64,000 nucleotides of DNA from Pantoea sp. SOD02 (lineage in GTDB: Bacteria; Pseudomonadota; Gammaproteobacteria; Enterobacterales; Enterobacteriaceae). Each line of letters opens with the position of its first letter. The stretch's first letter is position 1. Location: NCBI RefSeq assembly GCF_024707505.1, contig NZ_CP102604.1, positions 1,302,001 to 1,366,000 on the forward strand, read 5' to 3'. The notes below the pieces were generated by a model that searched no databases, had not been told where the DNA came from, and worked only from the letters and a program-made list of their open reading frames with translations. The translations under genes were made by a program, and so were the position numbers. Shown here piece after piece: positions 56,286 through 64,000 of the stretch.

Positions 56286-57194
56286 ATGATAAAGCAGGGT
56301 TTATTGGGAATGATTGCATTGGCAATGAGCGTGGGTGCAGCGCAGGCGGCGGATCCGGTCAAAGTCGGTTCCAAGATTGATACCGAAGGCTCGCTACTCG
56401 GCAACATCATCCTGCAGGTGCTGGACAAGCACGGGGTAAAAACCGTCAACAAAATCCAGCTCGGTACTACGCAAGTGGTACGCGGTGCGATTACCGCCGG
56501 CGAGCTGGATATCTACCCGGAATACACCGGCAACGGCGCGTTCTTCTTCAACGATGAGAAAGACACGGCGTGGAAAAACGCTCAGCAGGGCTACGAGAAA
56601 GTGAAGAAACTCGACGCCGAGAAAAATCATCTGGTGTGGCTGACGCCCGCGCCGGCCAACAATACCTGGACCATTGCGGTGCGCGGCGACGTAGCGCAGA
56701 AGAACAACCTCAACTCGCTGGACGATCTCAGCGCCTACCTGAAAAAAGGTGGCACCTTCAAGCTGGCCGCCTCGGCGGAATTTATCGAACGTAGCGATGC
56801 CTTACCGGCGTTTGAAAAAGCCTACAACTTCAAGCTTGAGCAGGCGCAGCTGCTGTCGCTGGCCGGTGGTGACACCGCCGTGACCATCAAAGCGGCAGCG
56901 CAGCAAACCTCCGGCGTGAACGCGGCGATGGCGTACGGCACCGACGGTCCAGTGGCGGCGCTGGGCCTGCAAACGCTGAGCGATCCGAAAGGCGTACAGC
57001 CAATTTATGCCCCTGCGCCGGTGATCCGCGAAAGCGTGCTCAAGCAATATCCTGACATCGGCAACTGGCTGCAGCCGGTCTTCAGCAAGCTGGATGAGAA
57101 AACCCTGCAGCAGCTAAATGCGCAGATCGCGGTGGATGGTCAGGATGCCAGCCAGGTCGCGAAACAGTGGTTACAGACCAATAAGTTGCTGTAA
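56286..57194 (+). CDS. osmF: OsmF (YehZ), substrate-binding protein of osmoprotectant-type ABC importer
   Basis: A 302-residue periplasmic protein: signal MIKQGLLGMIALAMSVGAAQA, then an OpuAC-type fold with VGSKIDTEGSLLGNIILQVL and ELDIYPEYTGNGAFF. It binds glycine-betaine-like solutes with low affinity in E. coli. The ATG at 56286 is preferred because it starts the signal; the frame extends 24 codons upstream, through the candidate promoter. First gene of osmF-yehY-yehX-yehW, same order as in E. coli. Confidence 0.93.
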   Translation: MIKQGLLGMIALAMSVGAAQAADPVKVGSKIDTEGSLLGNIILQVLDKHGVKTVNKIQLGTTQVVRGAITAGELDIYPEYTGNGAFFFNDEKDTAWKNAQQGYEKVKKLDAEKNHLVWLTPAPANNTWTIAVRGDVAQKNNLNSLDDLSAYLKKGGTFKLAASAEFIERSDALPAFEKAYNFKLEQAQLLSLAGGDTAVTIKAAAQQTSGVNAAMAYGTDGPVAALGLQTLSDPKGVQPIYAPAPVIRESVLKQYPDIGNWLQPVFSKLDEKTLQQLNAQIAVDGQDASQVAKQWLQTNKLL

Positions 57195-57197
57195 GCA

Positions 57198-58364
57198 GTG
57201 TCGTCGTTGTTACTCAGACCGCGCCAGCAGCCGGTGCTGCTGGTGTTAATCACGCTTATCACGCTGGCGCTGTTTGCCTTACCGCTGCTGAGCTTTGCTG
57301 CCAATCGGCTGGTATCGGGCCAGCCGCTGACCTTCTGGCAGGTGACCAACAGCGCACTGCTGTTGATTCCGCTGCTGTGGCTTTGGCAGAGCTTGTGGTG
57401 GCCCCCGCGCCGCATCCACGCGATAACGGTGCTGCTGGCTGCGGAGTTGCTGCTGGTCTTGCTCATCTGGCTAGCCGGACAGCAGGCCAGCGAACTGGCG
57501 AACAGCGGCAGCCCGCTGGCACGCACCGCGTTTGGTAGCGGCTTGTGGTGCGCGGCGGCGCTGGCGCTGCTGCTGGCGGCGGAAGCGATACGGCAAATCA
57601 CGCGCAGTACGCCGTGGCGGATTGTGCTCAATCTACAAATCTGGCTGTTGCCGCTGGTGTTGTTACTCAGCGGTCATCTCGATCGTCTCTCGCTTATGAA
57701 AGAGTACGCCAACCGTACGGCGGTGTTTGACGCGGCCTTCACGCAGCATTTGTGGCTGCTGGGCGGCACGCTGCTGCCGACGGTAATCATCGGTTTGCCG
57801 CTCGGCCTGGCGATTGCGCGCCGTCCGCGCTGGCAAAACGCCGCGTTTAGCGTGCTCAATCTGATCCAAACCGTGCCGTCGGTGGCGCTGTTCGGCTTGC
57901 TGATTGCGCCGCTGGCAGGATTGGTGGCGCATTTCCCGGTTCTGGCCCGCTGGGGCATCAGCGGCATCGGCATCGCTCCAGCATTGATTGCGCTGGTGCT
58001 CTACGCGCTGTTACCGCTGGTGCGCAGCGTGGTGGCCGGTTTGCAGCAGGTGCCGCAGGAAGTGCGTGAAACCGCGCGCGGCATGGGCATGAGTGCGTGG
58101 CAACAGTTCTGGCACGCCGAGCTGCCGCTGGCGCTGCCGGTGTGGCTCTCCGGGCTGCGCGTGGTGGTGGTACAAACCGTTGGCCTTGCGGTGGTCGCAG
58201 CGCTGATTGGGGCAGGCGGATTCGGCGCCATTGTTTTTCAGGGATTGCTGAGCAGCGCGCTGGATCTGGTGCTGCTGGGCGTGATTCCGGTGGTGGCGCT
58301 GGCGGTGATTTTTGATGCACTGCTGCGTTTACTGTCGGCACTGCTGGAGAGACGTCATGATTGA
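57198..58364 (+). CDS. yehY: YehY, ABC importer permease
   Basis: A 388-residue inner-membrane permease. The C-terminal 200 residues are the conserved permease domain with the EAA loop VPQEVRETARGMGMSAWQQFWHAELPLALP; the N-terminal half adds several further helices. The start is a GTG at 57198, 3 bp after the osmF stop codon, with no clear ribosome-binding site, so coupling to osmF translation is likely. Overlaps yehX by 8 bp. Confidence 0.92.
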   Translation: MSSLLLRPRQQPVLLVLITLITLALFALPLLSFAANRLVSGQPLTFWQVTNSALLLIPLLWLWQSLWWPPRRIHAITVLLAAELLLVLLIWLAGQQASELANSGSPLARTAFGSGLWCAAALALLLAAEAIRQITRSTPWRIVLNLQIWLLPLVLLLSGHLDRLSLMKEYANRTAVFDAAFTQHLWLLGGTLLPTVIIGLPLGLAIARRPRWQNAAFSVLNLIQTVPSVALFGLLIAPLAGLVAHFPVLARWGISGIGIAPALIALVLYALLPLVRSVVAGLQQVPQEVRETARGMGMSAWQQFWHAELPLALPVWLSGLRVVVVQTVGLAVVAALIGAGGFGAIVFQGLLSSALDLVLLGVIPVVALAVIFDALLRLLSALLERRHD

Positions 58365-59292
58365 ATTTCACCAGGTGAGCAAAGTGTTCGCCGGCAAAGA
58401 GGCGATACGTAACCTGTCGCTGAAGATTGAGAAGGGCAGTTTTACCGTGCTAATCGGCACGTCCGGTTCCGGCAAATCGACCACGCTGAAGATGATCAAT
58501 CGGCTGGTGGAGCACGACAGCGGCGAAATCCGCTTTGCCGGAGAAGCCATCGAAACCATGGATGCGCGCGCGCTGCGCCGCCGCATCGGCTACGCCATTC
58601 AGTCGATTGGCCTGTTTCCACACTGGAACGTGGCGAAGAACATCGGCACCGTGCCGTCACTGCTCGGCTGGCCGCAGGCGAAGATCAACCAACGCGTCGA
58701 AGAGCTGCTGGCGCTGCTCAATCTCGATAGCCATCTGGCGACGCGCATGCCGCATCAGCTGTCGGGCGGACAGCAGCAGCGCGTCGGCGTGGCGCGTGCG
58801 CTGGCGGCCGATCCCGAATTGCTGCTGATGGATGAACCCTTCGGCGCGCTCGATCCGGTTAACCGTCTGGCGCTGCAACACGAGATGCTGCGCATCCAGA
58901 AAATGTCCGGTCGTACCGTGGTGCTGGTGACGCATGACATCGACGAAGCGCTGACGCTGGCCGATCAGCTGGTGCTGATGGACGGCGGAGAAATCGTGCA
59001 GCAGGGCAGGCCGATCGATCTGCTGACGCAGCCGGTGAATGACTTTGCCCGCGAGTTCTTTGGTCGCAGCGAGCTCGGCGTGCGTTTGCTGGCGCTGGGG
59101 CGTGCGGGCAGCGCGGCACGACGCGGTGAATGGCTCGATGCCGAACCGATTGCCGCATCGTTGACGCTGCGTGAAGCGCTGTCGCAGTTTATTGCACGCC
59201 GCACCGACAAATTGCCGGTGATCGATCAACATCAGCAGCCGCTCGGCGTGCTGCACTTCAGCGATCTGCTGCGCCAGCGGGAGGCGAGCTGA
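58357..59292 (+). CDS. yehX: YehX, ABC importer ATPase
   Basis: A 311-residue ATPase with Walker [10 protein letters not shown], the phrase [13 protein letters not shown] (Q-loop), signature [15 protein letters not shown] and Walker [15 protein letters not shown]-terminal CBS-like stretch (about 250-311, [31 protein letters not shown]) may regulate it, as in OpuA. The ATG at 58357 ([17 protein letters not shown]) has GGAGAG upstream; an ATG 45 bp earlier lies within yehY. Confidence 0.94.
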   Translation: MIEFHQVSKVFAGKEAIRNLSLKIEKGSFTVLIGTSGSGKSTTLKMINRLVEHDSGEIRFAGEAIETMDARALRRRIGYAIQSIGLFPHWNVAKNIGTVPSLLGWPQAKINQRVEELLALLNLDSHLATRMPHQLSGGQQQRVGVARALAADPELLLMDEPFGALDPVNRLALQHEMLRIQKMSGRTVVLVTHDIDEALTLADQLVLMDGGEIVQQGRPIDLLTQPVNDFAREFFGRSELGVRLLALGRAGSAARRGEWLDAEPIAASLTLREALSQFIARRTDKLPVIDQHQQPLGVLHFSDLLRQREAS

Positions 59293-60023
59293 TGCGGCTG
59301 TTACGCGATCCGCTTTACTGGCTGTTGGCGGCTTTTCTGCTGCTGCTGTGGGGCTTGCCGCACAGCGGTCCGCTGTTTGCCCACTGGTTTCCACAGCTGG
59401 AGCGTCCGCTCTATCAGCAGGAGAGTTTCTGGCGGCTGGCGCTGGCGCATCTGGCGTTAGTGGTCAGCGGCAGCCTGTTGGCGTTGCTGGTTGGCGTTGG
59501 CTGTGCGGTGTTTGCTACGCGTCACGCCGGTCGCGCCTTTCGTCCGCTGCTGGAAACGGTGGCTGCGGCCGGGCAGACTTTTCCGCCGGTTGCGGTGTTA
59601 GCGATTGCGGTGCCGGTGATGGGATTTGGTGCGACGCCCGCGGTGATGGCGCTGTTTCTCTACGGCTTGCTGCCGATTTTACAGGGCACGCTGGCGGGCT
59701 TAGATAGCGTACCGGCCAGCAATCGTGAAATCGCGGTCGGCCTTGGCATGGGGCCGTGGCGACGCTTGTGGCAGATTGAGCTGGCGCTGGCAGCACCGGT
59801 GATTATGGCGGGCGTGCGAACCTCGGTGATGATCAACATCGGCACGGCAACCATCGCTTCCACGGTGGGCGCGGAGAGTCTTGGATCGCCGGTGATTATC
59901 GGTCTAAGCGGCTTTAACACCGCCTATGTGATTCAGGGCGCCCTGCTGGTGGCGCTGCTGGCGTTGATTTGCGATCGCCTGCTAGAGCGCGTGCAGCGCA
60001 AACTTAGTTGGTATGCACAATGA
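59292..60023 (+). CDS. yehW: YehW, ABC importer permease
   Basis: A 243-residue permease with about six hydrophobic segments and the EAA loop [30 protein letters not shown], second permease of the osmF system. It overlaps yehX by one base (TGATG). Its last 20 bp overlap a small gene on the other strand. Confidence 0.93.
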   Translation: MRLLRDPLYWLLAAFLLLLWGLPHSGPLFAHWFPQLERPLYQQESFWRLALAHLALVVSGSLLALLVGVGCAVFATRHAGRAFRPLLETVAAAGQTFPPVAVLAIAVPVMGFGATPAVMALFLYGLLPILQGTLAGLDSVPASNREIAVGLGMGPWRRLWQIELALAAPVIMAGVRTSVMINIGTATIASTVGAESLGSPVIIGLSGFNTAYVIQGALLVALLALICDRLLERVQRKLSWYAQ

Positions 60024-60111
60024 GGCTGTAGCCGACCAGCATCATGCCGCCCATGCCGCCAAGCGCCATGATGGCAAACAGGGAACCGATGAGGAGTTTA
60101 TTCCAGTTCAT
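60004..60111 (-). CDS. Possible 35-residue single-helix membrane protein
   Basis: The minus strand from ATG 60111 reads [20 protein letters not shown] followed by [15 protein letters not shown]. It has a basic N-terminus, one long hydrophobic helix with Gly/Met-rich motif, and an upstream AGGTCTCC as a weak ribosome-binding site. I do not recognise it. It is downstream of mlrA on the same strand (82 bp) and overlaps yehW by 20 bp tail to tail. Only the composition and the start context support it. Confidence 0.45.
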   Translation of the reverse strand: MNWNKLLIGSLFAIMALGGMGGMMLVGYSLIVHTN

Positions 60112-60193
60112 GTGGAGACCTGAGAAAAGAAATTTAGGGCGGCATGATAACGCGCACACCACGCCAGGCAAAGGCCGTGTGTGCGATTTTTAG

Positions 60194-60928
60194 TTACGCG
60201 GGATCGTGCAGGTGAATGGCAAAACCTTGTGCCTGCCAGTGCTCAAACTGTTCGACCTGGCGACGCGTCGGCTTTTTGCCGGTCCAGATAAACAGGTTTT
60301 GTCCGGGGAATAACTCAGGGCGCGGCATGTCCAGCGGTTCCGCCAACACATCCATGCGCCAGCCTTGCTGCGACAAACGCCAGGCTTCCAGCCAGATGCG
60401 GGTACGATCTTCCACCGCCCAGCCAATCATCAGCGCATCTTTACCGGCTTTTTTACGCCCACCGGCCAGACAAAACGCCACATAATCAATCAGCGCGCCA
60501 TCTAGCAGGCTGCACATGGTGCGCGCAGTATTTTGATCTAAACCGAGACGCTGACGAACCGGCACGAACACGTGATCGATCAGCGCATCTACCGGATGTT
60601 CCCGGCCAATGGTGGCAATTTTGACGCGCAGTTTTGCTGGGCGAACGTGACGCAGCACGCTCATCAACTCTTCCTGCAGCGCCGACCAACCGTCATGCAC
60701 ATTGACGGTAGCACCTTCCAGCAACGCTTTTACTTTGCCGACGGGCACGCCGCTCTCTATCCAGCGTTTTATCTCTTCGATACGCTGAACATCTTCATCA
60801 TCAAACTGCCGATGACCACCTTCGGTGCGCTGGGGTTTTAACAGACCGTAACGTCGCTGCCAGGCGCGAAGCGTTACCGGGTTGATTCCACAGCGTTCGG
60901 CCACATCCCCGATACTGTATAAGGCCAT
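60194..60928 (-). CDS. mlrA: MlrA, MerR-family activator of curli/csgD
   Basis: A 244-residue regulator: N-terminal MerR winged helix ([42 protein letters not shown]) and a C-terminal domain related to B12-binding sensors without evident cofactor ligands. In E. coli it activates csgD and so curli and biofilm. The ATG at 60928 has GAGGAG upstream and matches E. coli. Neighbour of the osmF operon as in E. coli. Two TGTACA palindromes upstream suggest autoregulation. Confidence 0.92.
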   Translation of the reverse strand: MALYSIGDVAERCGINPVTLRAWQRRYGLLKPQRTEGGHRQFDDEDVQRIEEIKRWIESGVPVGKVKALLEGATVNVHDGWSALQEELMSVLRHVRPAKLRVKIATIGREHPVDALIDHVFVPVRQRLGLDQNTARTMCSLLDGALIDYVAFCLAGGRKKAGKDALMIGWAVEDRTRIWLEAWRLSQQGWRMDVLAEPLDMPRPELFPGQNLFIWTGKKPTRRQVEQFEHWQAQGFAIHLHDPA

Positions 60929-60981
60929 AGACTCCTCGAAAATACTGACCTGCATAACAACACCTTAACCCCCACGCTTGG

Positions 60982-61010
60982 GTTGTACAACGATTTTTTA
61001 GTTGTACAAC
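60982..61010. promoter_or_regulatory. Candidate MlrA operator between mlrA and XRE gene
   Basis: Two perfect 10-bp palindromes GTTGTACAAC (60982-60991 and 61001-61010), centres 19 bp apart. The E. coli csgD site for MlrA has TTGTACA and TGTACAA halves 12 bp apart; here the outer halves are 13 bp apart. It lies 54-82 bp upstream of mlrA. Confidence 0.6.
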
Positions 61011-61037
61011 TTGACCTTGTTTAGGATTCGTAGTGTT

Positions 61038-61053
61038 ATCTCACATATGAGAT
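61038..61053. promoter_or_regulatory. Palindrome before the XRE-cupin gene, candidate autoregulatory operator
   Basis: ATCTCA-CATA-TGAGAT is a perfect palindrome, and a further half-site ATGAGA follows 14 bp downstream, next to the ribosome-binding site GAGG. It fits a repressor site for the following XRE regulator. Confidence 0.5.
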
Positions 61054-61079
61054 TTATTTCCCATAAATGAGAGGTAAAG

Positions 61080-61643
61080 ATGTCTGCTTCGGATACCGAC
61101 GATCGACTGGCGGCACGACTGGCCGAATTACGCGTACAGCGCGGTTGGTCATTAGATGATTTGGCGATGGCGACCGGCATCAGTCGGGCGTCATTGTCGC
61201 GCATTGAACGCGCTGAAACGAGCCCAACAGCCGCTTTGCTTAACCGGCTTTGCGTGGCTTATGGATTGACCATGTCGCGCCTGCTCAGCGAGGTGGAAGA
61301 GGAGGCCGCGCTGCTGCTGAAAACGGAGCAACAGCCGGTGTGGCGCGACGACGCCAGCGGTTTCCAGCGCCGCAACGTATCACCGCCCGCCAGCCACTTT
61401 AAAGCGGAACTGGTGGAAGGCGTGCTGCGTCCCGGTGCGCGTATTGATTACGACGCGCCGCCAATTCAGGGACTGGAGCAGCACATCTGGCTGCAATCGG
61501 GCGAGCTGACCATCAGCATGGACGATCAACACTGGACGCTGCAGGCGGGTGACTGTCTGCGCTTCCACCTCACTGGCAAATCCGCGTTTGCCGCCCATGC
61601 CGAAGGCGGCGCGCGCTACATTTTGGTGGTATGCAAACCATGA
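61080..61643 (+). CDS. XRE-family regulator with C-terminal cupin domain
   Basis: A 187-residue protein: N-terminal helix-turn-helix (about 10-65, WSLDDLAMATGISRASLSRIERAETSPT) and a cupin (about 105-187). This layout is that of the SutR/PuuR group of repressors that sense small molecules or amino acids. The inducer is not known. It overlaps the following GNAT gene by 4 bp (ATGA). Confidence 0.88.
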   Translation: MSASDTDDRLAARLAELRVQRGWSLDDLAMATGISRASLSRIERAETSPTAALLNRLCVAYGLTMSRLLSEVEEEAALLLKTEQQPVWRDDASGFQRRNVSPPASHFKAELVEGVLRPGARIDYDAPPIQGLEQHIWLQSGELTISMDDQHWTLQAGDCLRFHLTGKSAFAAHAEGGARYILVVCKP

Positions 61644-62158
61644 TTGACATCGAACGTCTCAGCGCCACCCAGGCGCAGCCGCTGCTGGCGGCATTGTGTG
61701 ATGTGCTGCAGGGCTGCGTCGCCGACGGCGCCAGCGTGGGCTTTATTGATGCCAGCGATCGCGCGGCCATTGAGCGTTTCTGGCAGGACAAAATTTACAG
61801 CCTGGCGAGCGGCGACAATCAGCTGTTGGTGGCGTATCAGCAGGGCGTGATTGTGGCGACGGTGATGGTAGGTTTCAGCGCGATGCCGAACGGTCGCCAT
61901 CGTGCGGAGATCAGCAAGCTGCTGGTGCATCCGCGCGCCAGACGGCAGGGCATTGCGCGCCGCCTGATGCAGCAGGCCGAACAACTGGCGGCAGAGCAGG
62001 GCAAAACCTTGCTGGTGCTGGACACGCGCAGCGGCGACGTGGCGACGGATTTGTATTTGTCGATGGATTGGCAGATTGCGGGGTCGATTCCAATGTATGC
62101 CGAGTCAACTGAAGGTGTGCTGGATGCGACCACGGTGATGTTTAAGCTGCTGCGTTGA
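61640..62158 (+). CDS. GNAT-family N-acetyltransferase
   Basis: A 172-residue GNAT enzyme with acetyl-CoA motif LLVHPRARRQGIARRLMQQAE. The ATG at 61640 is chosen for its 4-bp overlap with the regulator stop codon; one three codons earlier is also possible. As the only gene behind the XRE-cupin regulator it probably detoxifies or modifies the molecule sensed by it. Confidence 0.85.
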   Translation: MIDIERLSATQAQPLLAALCDVLQGCVADGASVGFIDASDRAAIERFWQDKIYSLASGDNQLLVAYQQGVIVATVMVGFSAMPNGRHRAEISKLLVHPRARRQGIARRLMQQAEQLAAEQGKTLLVLDTRSGDVATDLYLSMDWQIAGSIPMYAESTEGVLDATTVMFKLLR

Positions 62159-62161
62159 CCA

Positions 62162-62210
62162 GGTCGGCATAAATGCCGCCCCTACGGTAGGGTCGCCATT
62201 CATGGCGACC
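62162..62210. repeat. GTAG-REP inverted pair, abutting heads (GNAT/LysR junction)
   Basis: A minus copy 62162-62185 (arms GGTCGGCAT/ATGCCGCCC, one mismatch) and a plus copy 62187-62210, heads one base apart. It lies in a convergent gap, 3 bp after the GNAT stop codon. Confidence 0.88.
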
Positions 62211-62231
62211 TGTACAAAACTCTGCACCAAA

Positions 62232-63203
62232 TCAGTGCGCCGCCTCTCCCTCTGCCACGCCCAGCGCCTGCATAAACAGCCGGATAATCGGGTTTATTTT
62301 GCGGCCCTTCTTCATCATCAAACAAAACGGGTTTTCACGGCGAATCGAATCATCGCCCAACTCACACAGCTGACCACGCGCAATAAACGCGGCGGCATAA
62401 TGATCCGGTAAATAACCAATAAAATGGCCGGTTAAAATCAACATGGCGACAGATTCAACCTGAACTGCCTGCGCACCGCTGTCCTGCAACGGAATGATGC
62501 GACGATCGTCGCGTGGCGTCACATATAAATGATTAATGATTTTCTGCTCACGTAATATTTCCAGTGAGATGTTTTTATCACACGAGCCGGAATATAAAGG
62601 ATGTGACATGGAGCAATATAATTTTGAATATTCCTTATAAAGCGGGAAGTAATCAAAATCACTTTTCATTTCATAAACCGGTGCAATGCCACAATGAAAA
62701 CGGCCTTCGCTGATGCCGCGTTCAATATCATCTAATTGCGCGGTTTGCAGTCGAATTTGTACCTTTGGCGCTTTCTGGTGCAGCTGTTGCACCGCGGCGG
62801 TGACCGGTGATTGCGGATCCGAAATAGTGTTATCCACCACGCAAATGGCAATGTCACCCAGCAGTTCATTGCGGCTGTTGTGCAGCCGCTCGCGAAACAG
62901 ATTCAGCGAGACGAACAGCTCCAGCGTGGCCTGATAGACGTTGATGCCGTATTGCGTCAGCTCAAAACCTTCGCGTCCACGGCTGCACAATGTCATGCCG
63001 AGACGAATTTCCAGATCGGAAACCTGTTTACTGATCGCCGCCAAACCAATATTGAGTTCGTGACTGGCAGCGGTTAATCCGCCGGCTTCCACCACGCATT
63101 TAAATACCCGCAGTAATTTTAAATCGATATTACTCAGTGCCAGAACCGCATTATCGCTGCGATTATTTGCATTGTTTCCGGACTGGGAAACTTTACTTTC
63201 CAT
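62232..63203 (-). CDS. LysR-family transcription regulator
   Basis: A 323-residue regulator with an N-terminal winged helix (about 27-85, LRVFKCVVEAGGLTAASHELNIGLAAISKQVSDLE) and a substrate-binding domain. An Asn/Ser-rich 20-residue N-terminal extension precedes the helix-turn-helix. Divergent from the argininosuccinate-lyase-like gene, which it most likely controls. Its region 62550-63200 is slightly richer in A/T than its neighbours. Confidence 0.88.
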   Translation of the reverse strand: MESKVSQSGNNANNRSDNAVLALSNIDLKLLRVFKCVVEAGGLTAASHELNIGLAAISKQVSDLEIRLGMTLCSRGREGFELTQYGINVYQATLELFVSLNLFRERLHNSRNELLGDIAICVVDNTISDPQSPVTAAVQQLHQKAPKVQIRLQTAQLDDIERGISEGRFHCGIAPVYEMKSDFDYFPLYKEYSKLYCSMSHPLYSGSCDKNISLEILREQKIINHLYVTPRDDRRIIPLQDSGAQAVQVESVAMLILTGHFIGYLPDHYAAAFIARGQLCELGDDSIRRENPFCLMMKKGRKINPIIRLFMQALGVAEGEAAH

Positions 63204-63360
63204 TTTTGCTATTCAACTCCGGAATAATTGCGGTGAAAGTACAGTGAACCTGAAATAGGCCCTATTTACCAGTGTAGCCATAAAATAAGTTTTTATTATC
63301 TCAACTGGCTCACCCATATCTTTTTCATATCGCTGATGATTATCTGTAAGGGGAAATAGC

Positions 63361-64000
63361 ATGTCTGATAATGCCGAACTGTTATGGGGCGCGCGTTTCA
63401 AAGCGGCACCGGCGGCGAGTTTAACCGCGCTGTCTCGTAGCCCGGATTATTACTTTGCATTGGCACCTTACGATCTGGCGGGCTGCCGGGCGCATGCCCG
63501 TGAACTGGCGCGCGGCGAACTGCTGAGCGCCGAAGAGCTCAGCACCATGCTGGACGCCATTGACGCCTTAGACGCCGATTATCGCGCCGGTCAGCTGCAT
63601 CCAATTGCCGCCGACGAAGATGTGCACACCTTTATCGAACGCGCGCTGACCGAGCGTTTAGGCCCGCTGGGCGGCAAGCTGCGCGCCGGGCGTTCACGCA
63701 ACGATCAAACCGTTAACGACTTGCGTCTTTACCTGCGCGACAACGGCCGCAAAGTGGTCAGCGCCTTGCTGGTACTGCAGCAGGCGCTGGTCGAGCAGGC
63801 GGCGCAGCACACCGAAAGCGTCGCACCCGGTTTCACACATCTGCAGCAGGCGCAGCCGATTGTGTTCGGCCATCAGCTGCTGGCCCACGCGCAATCCTTC
63901 GCCCGCGATATTGAACGCATGCAGGATTGGGATCGCCGCAGCGCGCGCTGTCCGCTCGGTGCTGCGGCAATGGCCGGTTCCGCCATTGCGCGTCAGCCGG
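63361..64000 (+). CDS. Argininosuccinate lyase-like protein, N-terminal part (cut by window edge)
   Basis: 213 residues are visible, starting MSDNAELLWGARFKAAPAAS. They show the fumarase/aspartase-superfamily pattern of ArgH: LAPYDLAGCRAHAREL, DEDVHTFIERALTERLG, LRAGRSRNDQTVNDLRL and GFTHLQQAQPIVFGHQL. The catalytic GSS loop is beyond the window end. GGGGAAATAGC precedes the ATG. No argG, argC or argB is adjacent; beside a LysR regulator this is probably a paralogue for a side pathway rather than the main biosynthetic ArgH, which is an inference. Confidence 0.85.
   Translation, partial: MSDNAELLWGARFKAAPAASLTALSRSPDYYFALAPYDLAGCRAHARELARGELLSAEELSTMLDAIDALDADYRAGQLHPIAADEDVHTFIERALTERLGPLGGKLRAGRSRNDQTVNDLRLYLRDNGRKVVSALLVLQQALVEQAAQHTESVAPGFTHLQQAQPIVFGHQLLAHAQSFARDIERMQDWDRRSARCPLGAAAMAGSAIARQP

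Noticed and set aside
60153..60191. Intrinsic terminator of yehW
   Set aside because: CGCACAC and GTGTGCG could pair before ATTTTTA, but the 19-base loop and the small gene between make it weak.

Overview
The window is ordinary chromosome from a gamma-proteobacterium of the Enterobacterales, most likely Erwiniaceae (Pantoea/Erwinia-like). The support is protein-level similarity to E. coli genes almost throughout, E. coli-like local gene order, an ERIC element, a galTK operon with no galE upstream, and a pit-ppk2 pair. The genus is an inference. I see no rRNA, tRNA, prophage, insertion sequence, CRISPR array or plasmid functions.

Left part (1-29.5 kb) follows the E. coli 17-minute region: galTK; modEF, acrZ and modABC (molybdate sensing and uptake); ybhA, pgl, ybhB; bioA and bioBFCD around a shared BirA operator; an orphan UrtE-like ATPase; uvrB; yvcK; moaABCDE behind FNR, ModE and Moco-riboswitch elements; a YaiW-like lipoprotein; ybhL, ybhN-clsB-ybhP, ybhQ and rhlE. 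mod and moa together make a molybdenum-cofactor supply block: uptake of molybdate, ModE sensing, and pterin synthesis.

Right part (29.5-61 kb) follows the E. coli 48-minute region (dusC; yohF-yohD-yohC-pbpG; dld; bglX; osmF-yehYXW; mlrA). It is interrupted by genes that lie elsewhere or are absent in E. coli: a YhhS-like MFS carrier, a pit-ppk2 phosphate/polyphosphate operon, a ZntB-like channel, ldtB, a GH15 glucosidase, a DUF3772 MscS channel, DUF2236 and SUFU-like proteins, a chemoreceptor with a FliA promoter, idi and another MFS carrier. The last 3 kb hold an XRE-cupin/GNAT pair, a LysR regulator and, divergent from it, the start of an argininosuccinate-lyase-like gene cut by the window end.

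The most striking non-gene structure is a dispersed 24-bp GTAG-headed palindrome (REP type). I count 30 copies at 17 intergenic loci. Every convergent gene junction with more than 3 bp of gap carries it (9 of 9), none of 14 divergent gaps does, and it is always directly 3' of a gene. Variant copies keep their stems by paired changes, copies often sit as inverted pairs, two pairs share a related spacer, and two copies supply the TAG stop codon of the neighbouring gene. The mobilising RAYT transposase is not in the window. I found no obvious new multi-gene defence or biosynthetic system; the REP family, the candidate MlrA autoregulatory site, the DnaA-box cluster before uvrB and the signature-degenerate orphan ABC ATPase deserve the closest look.
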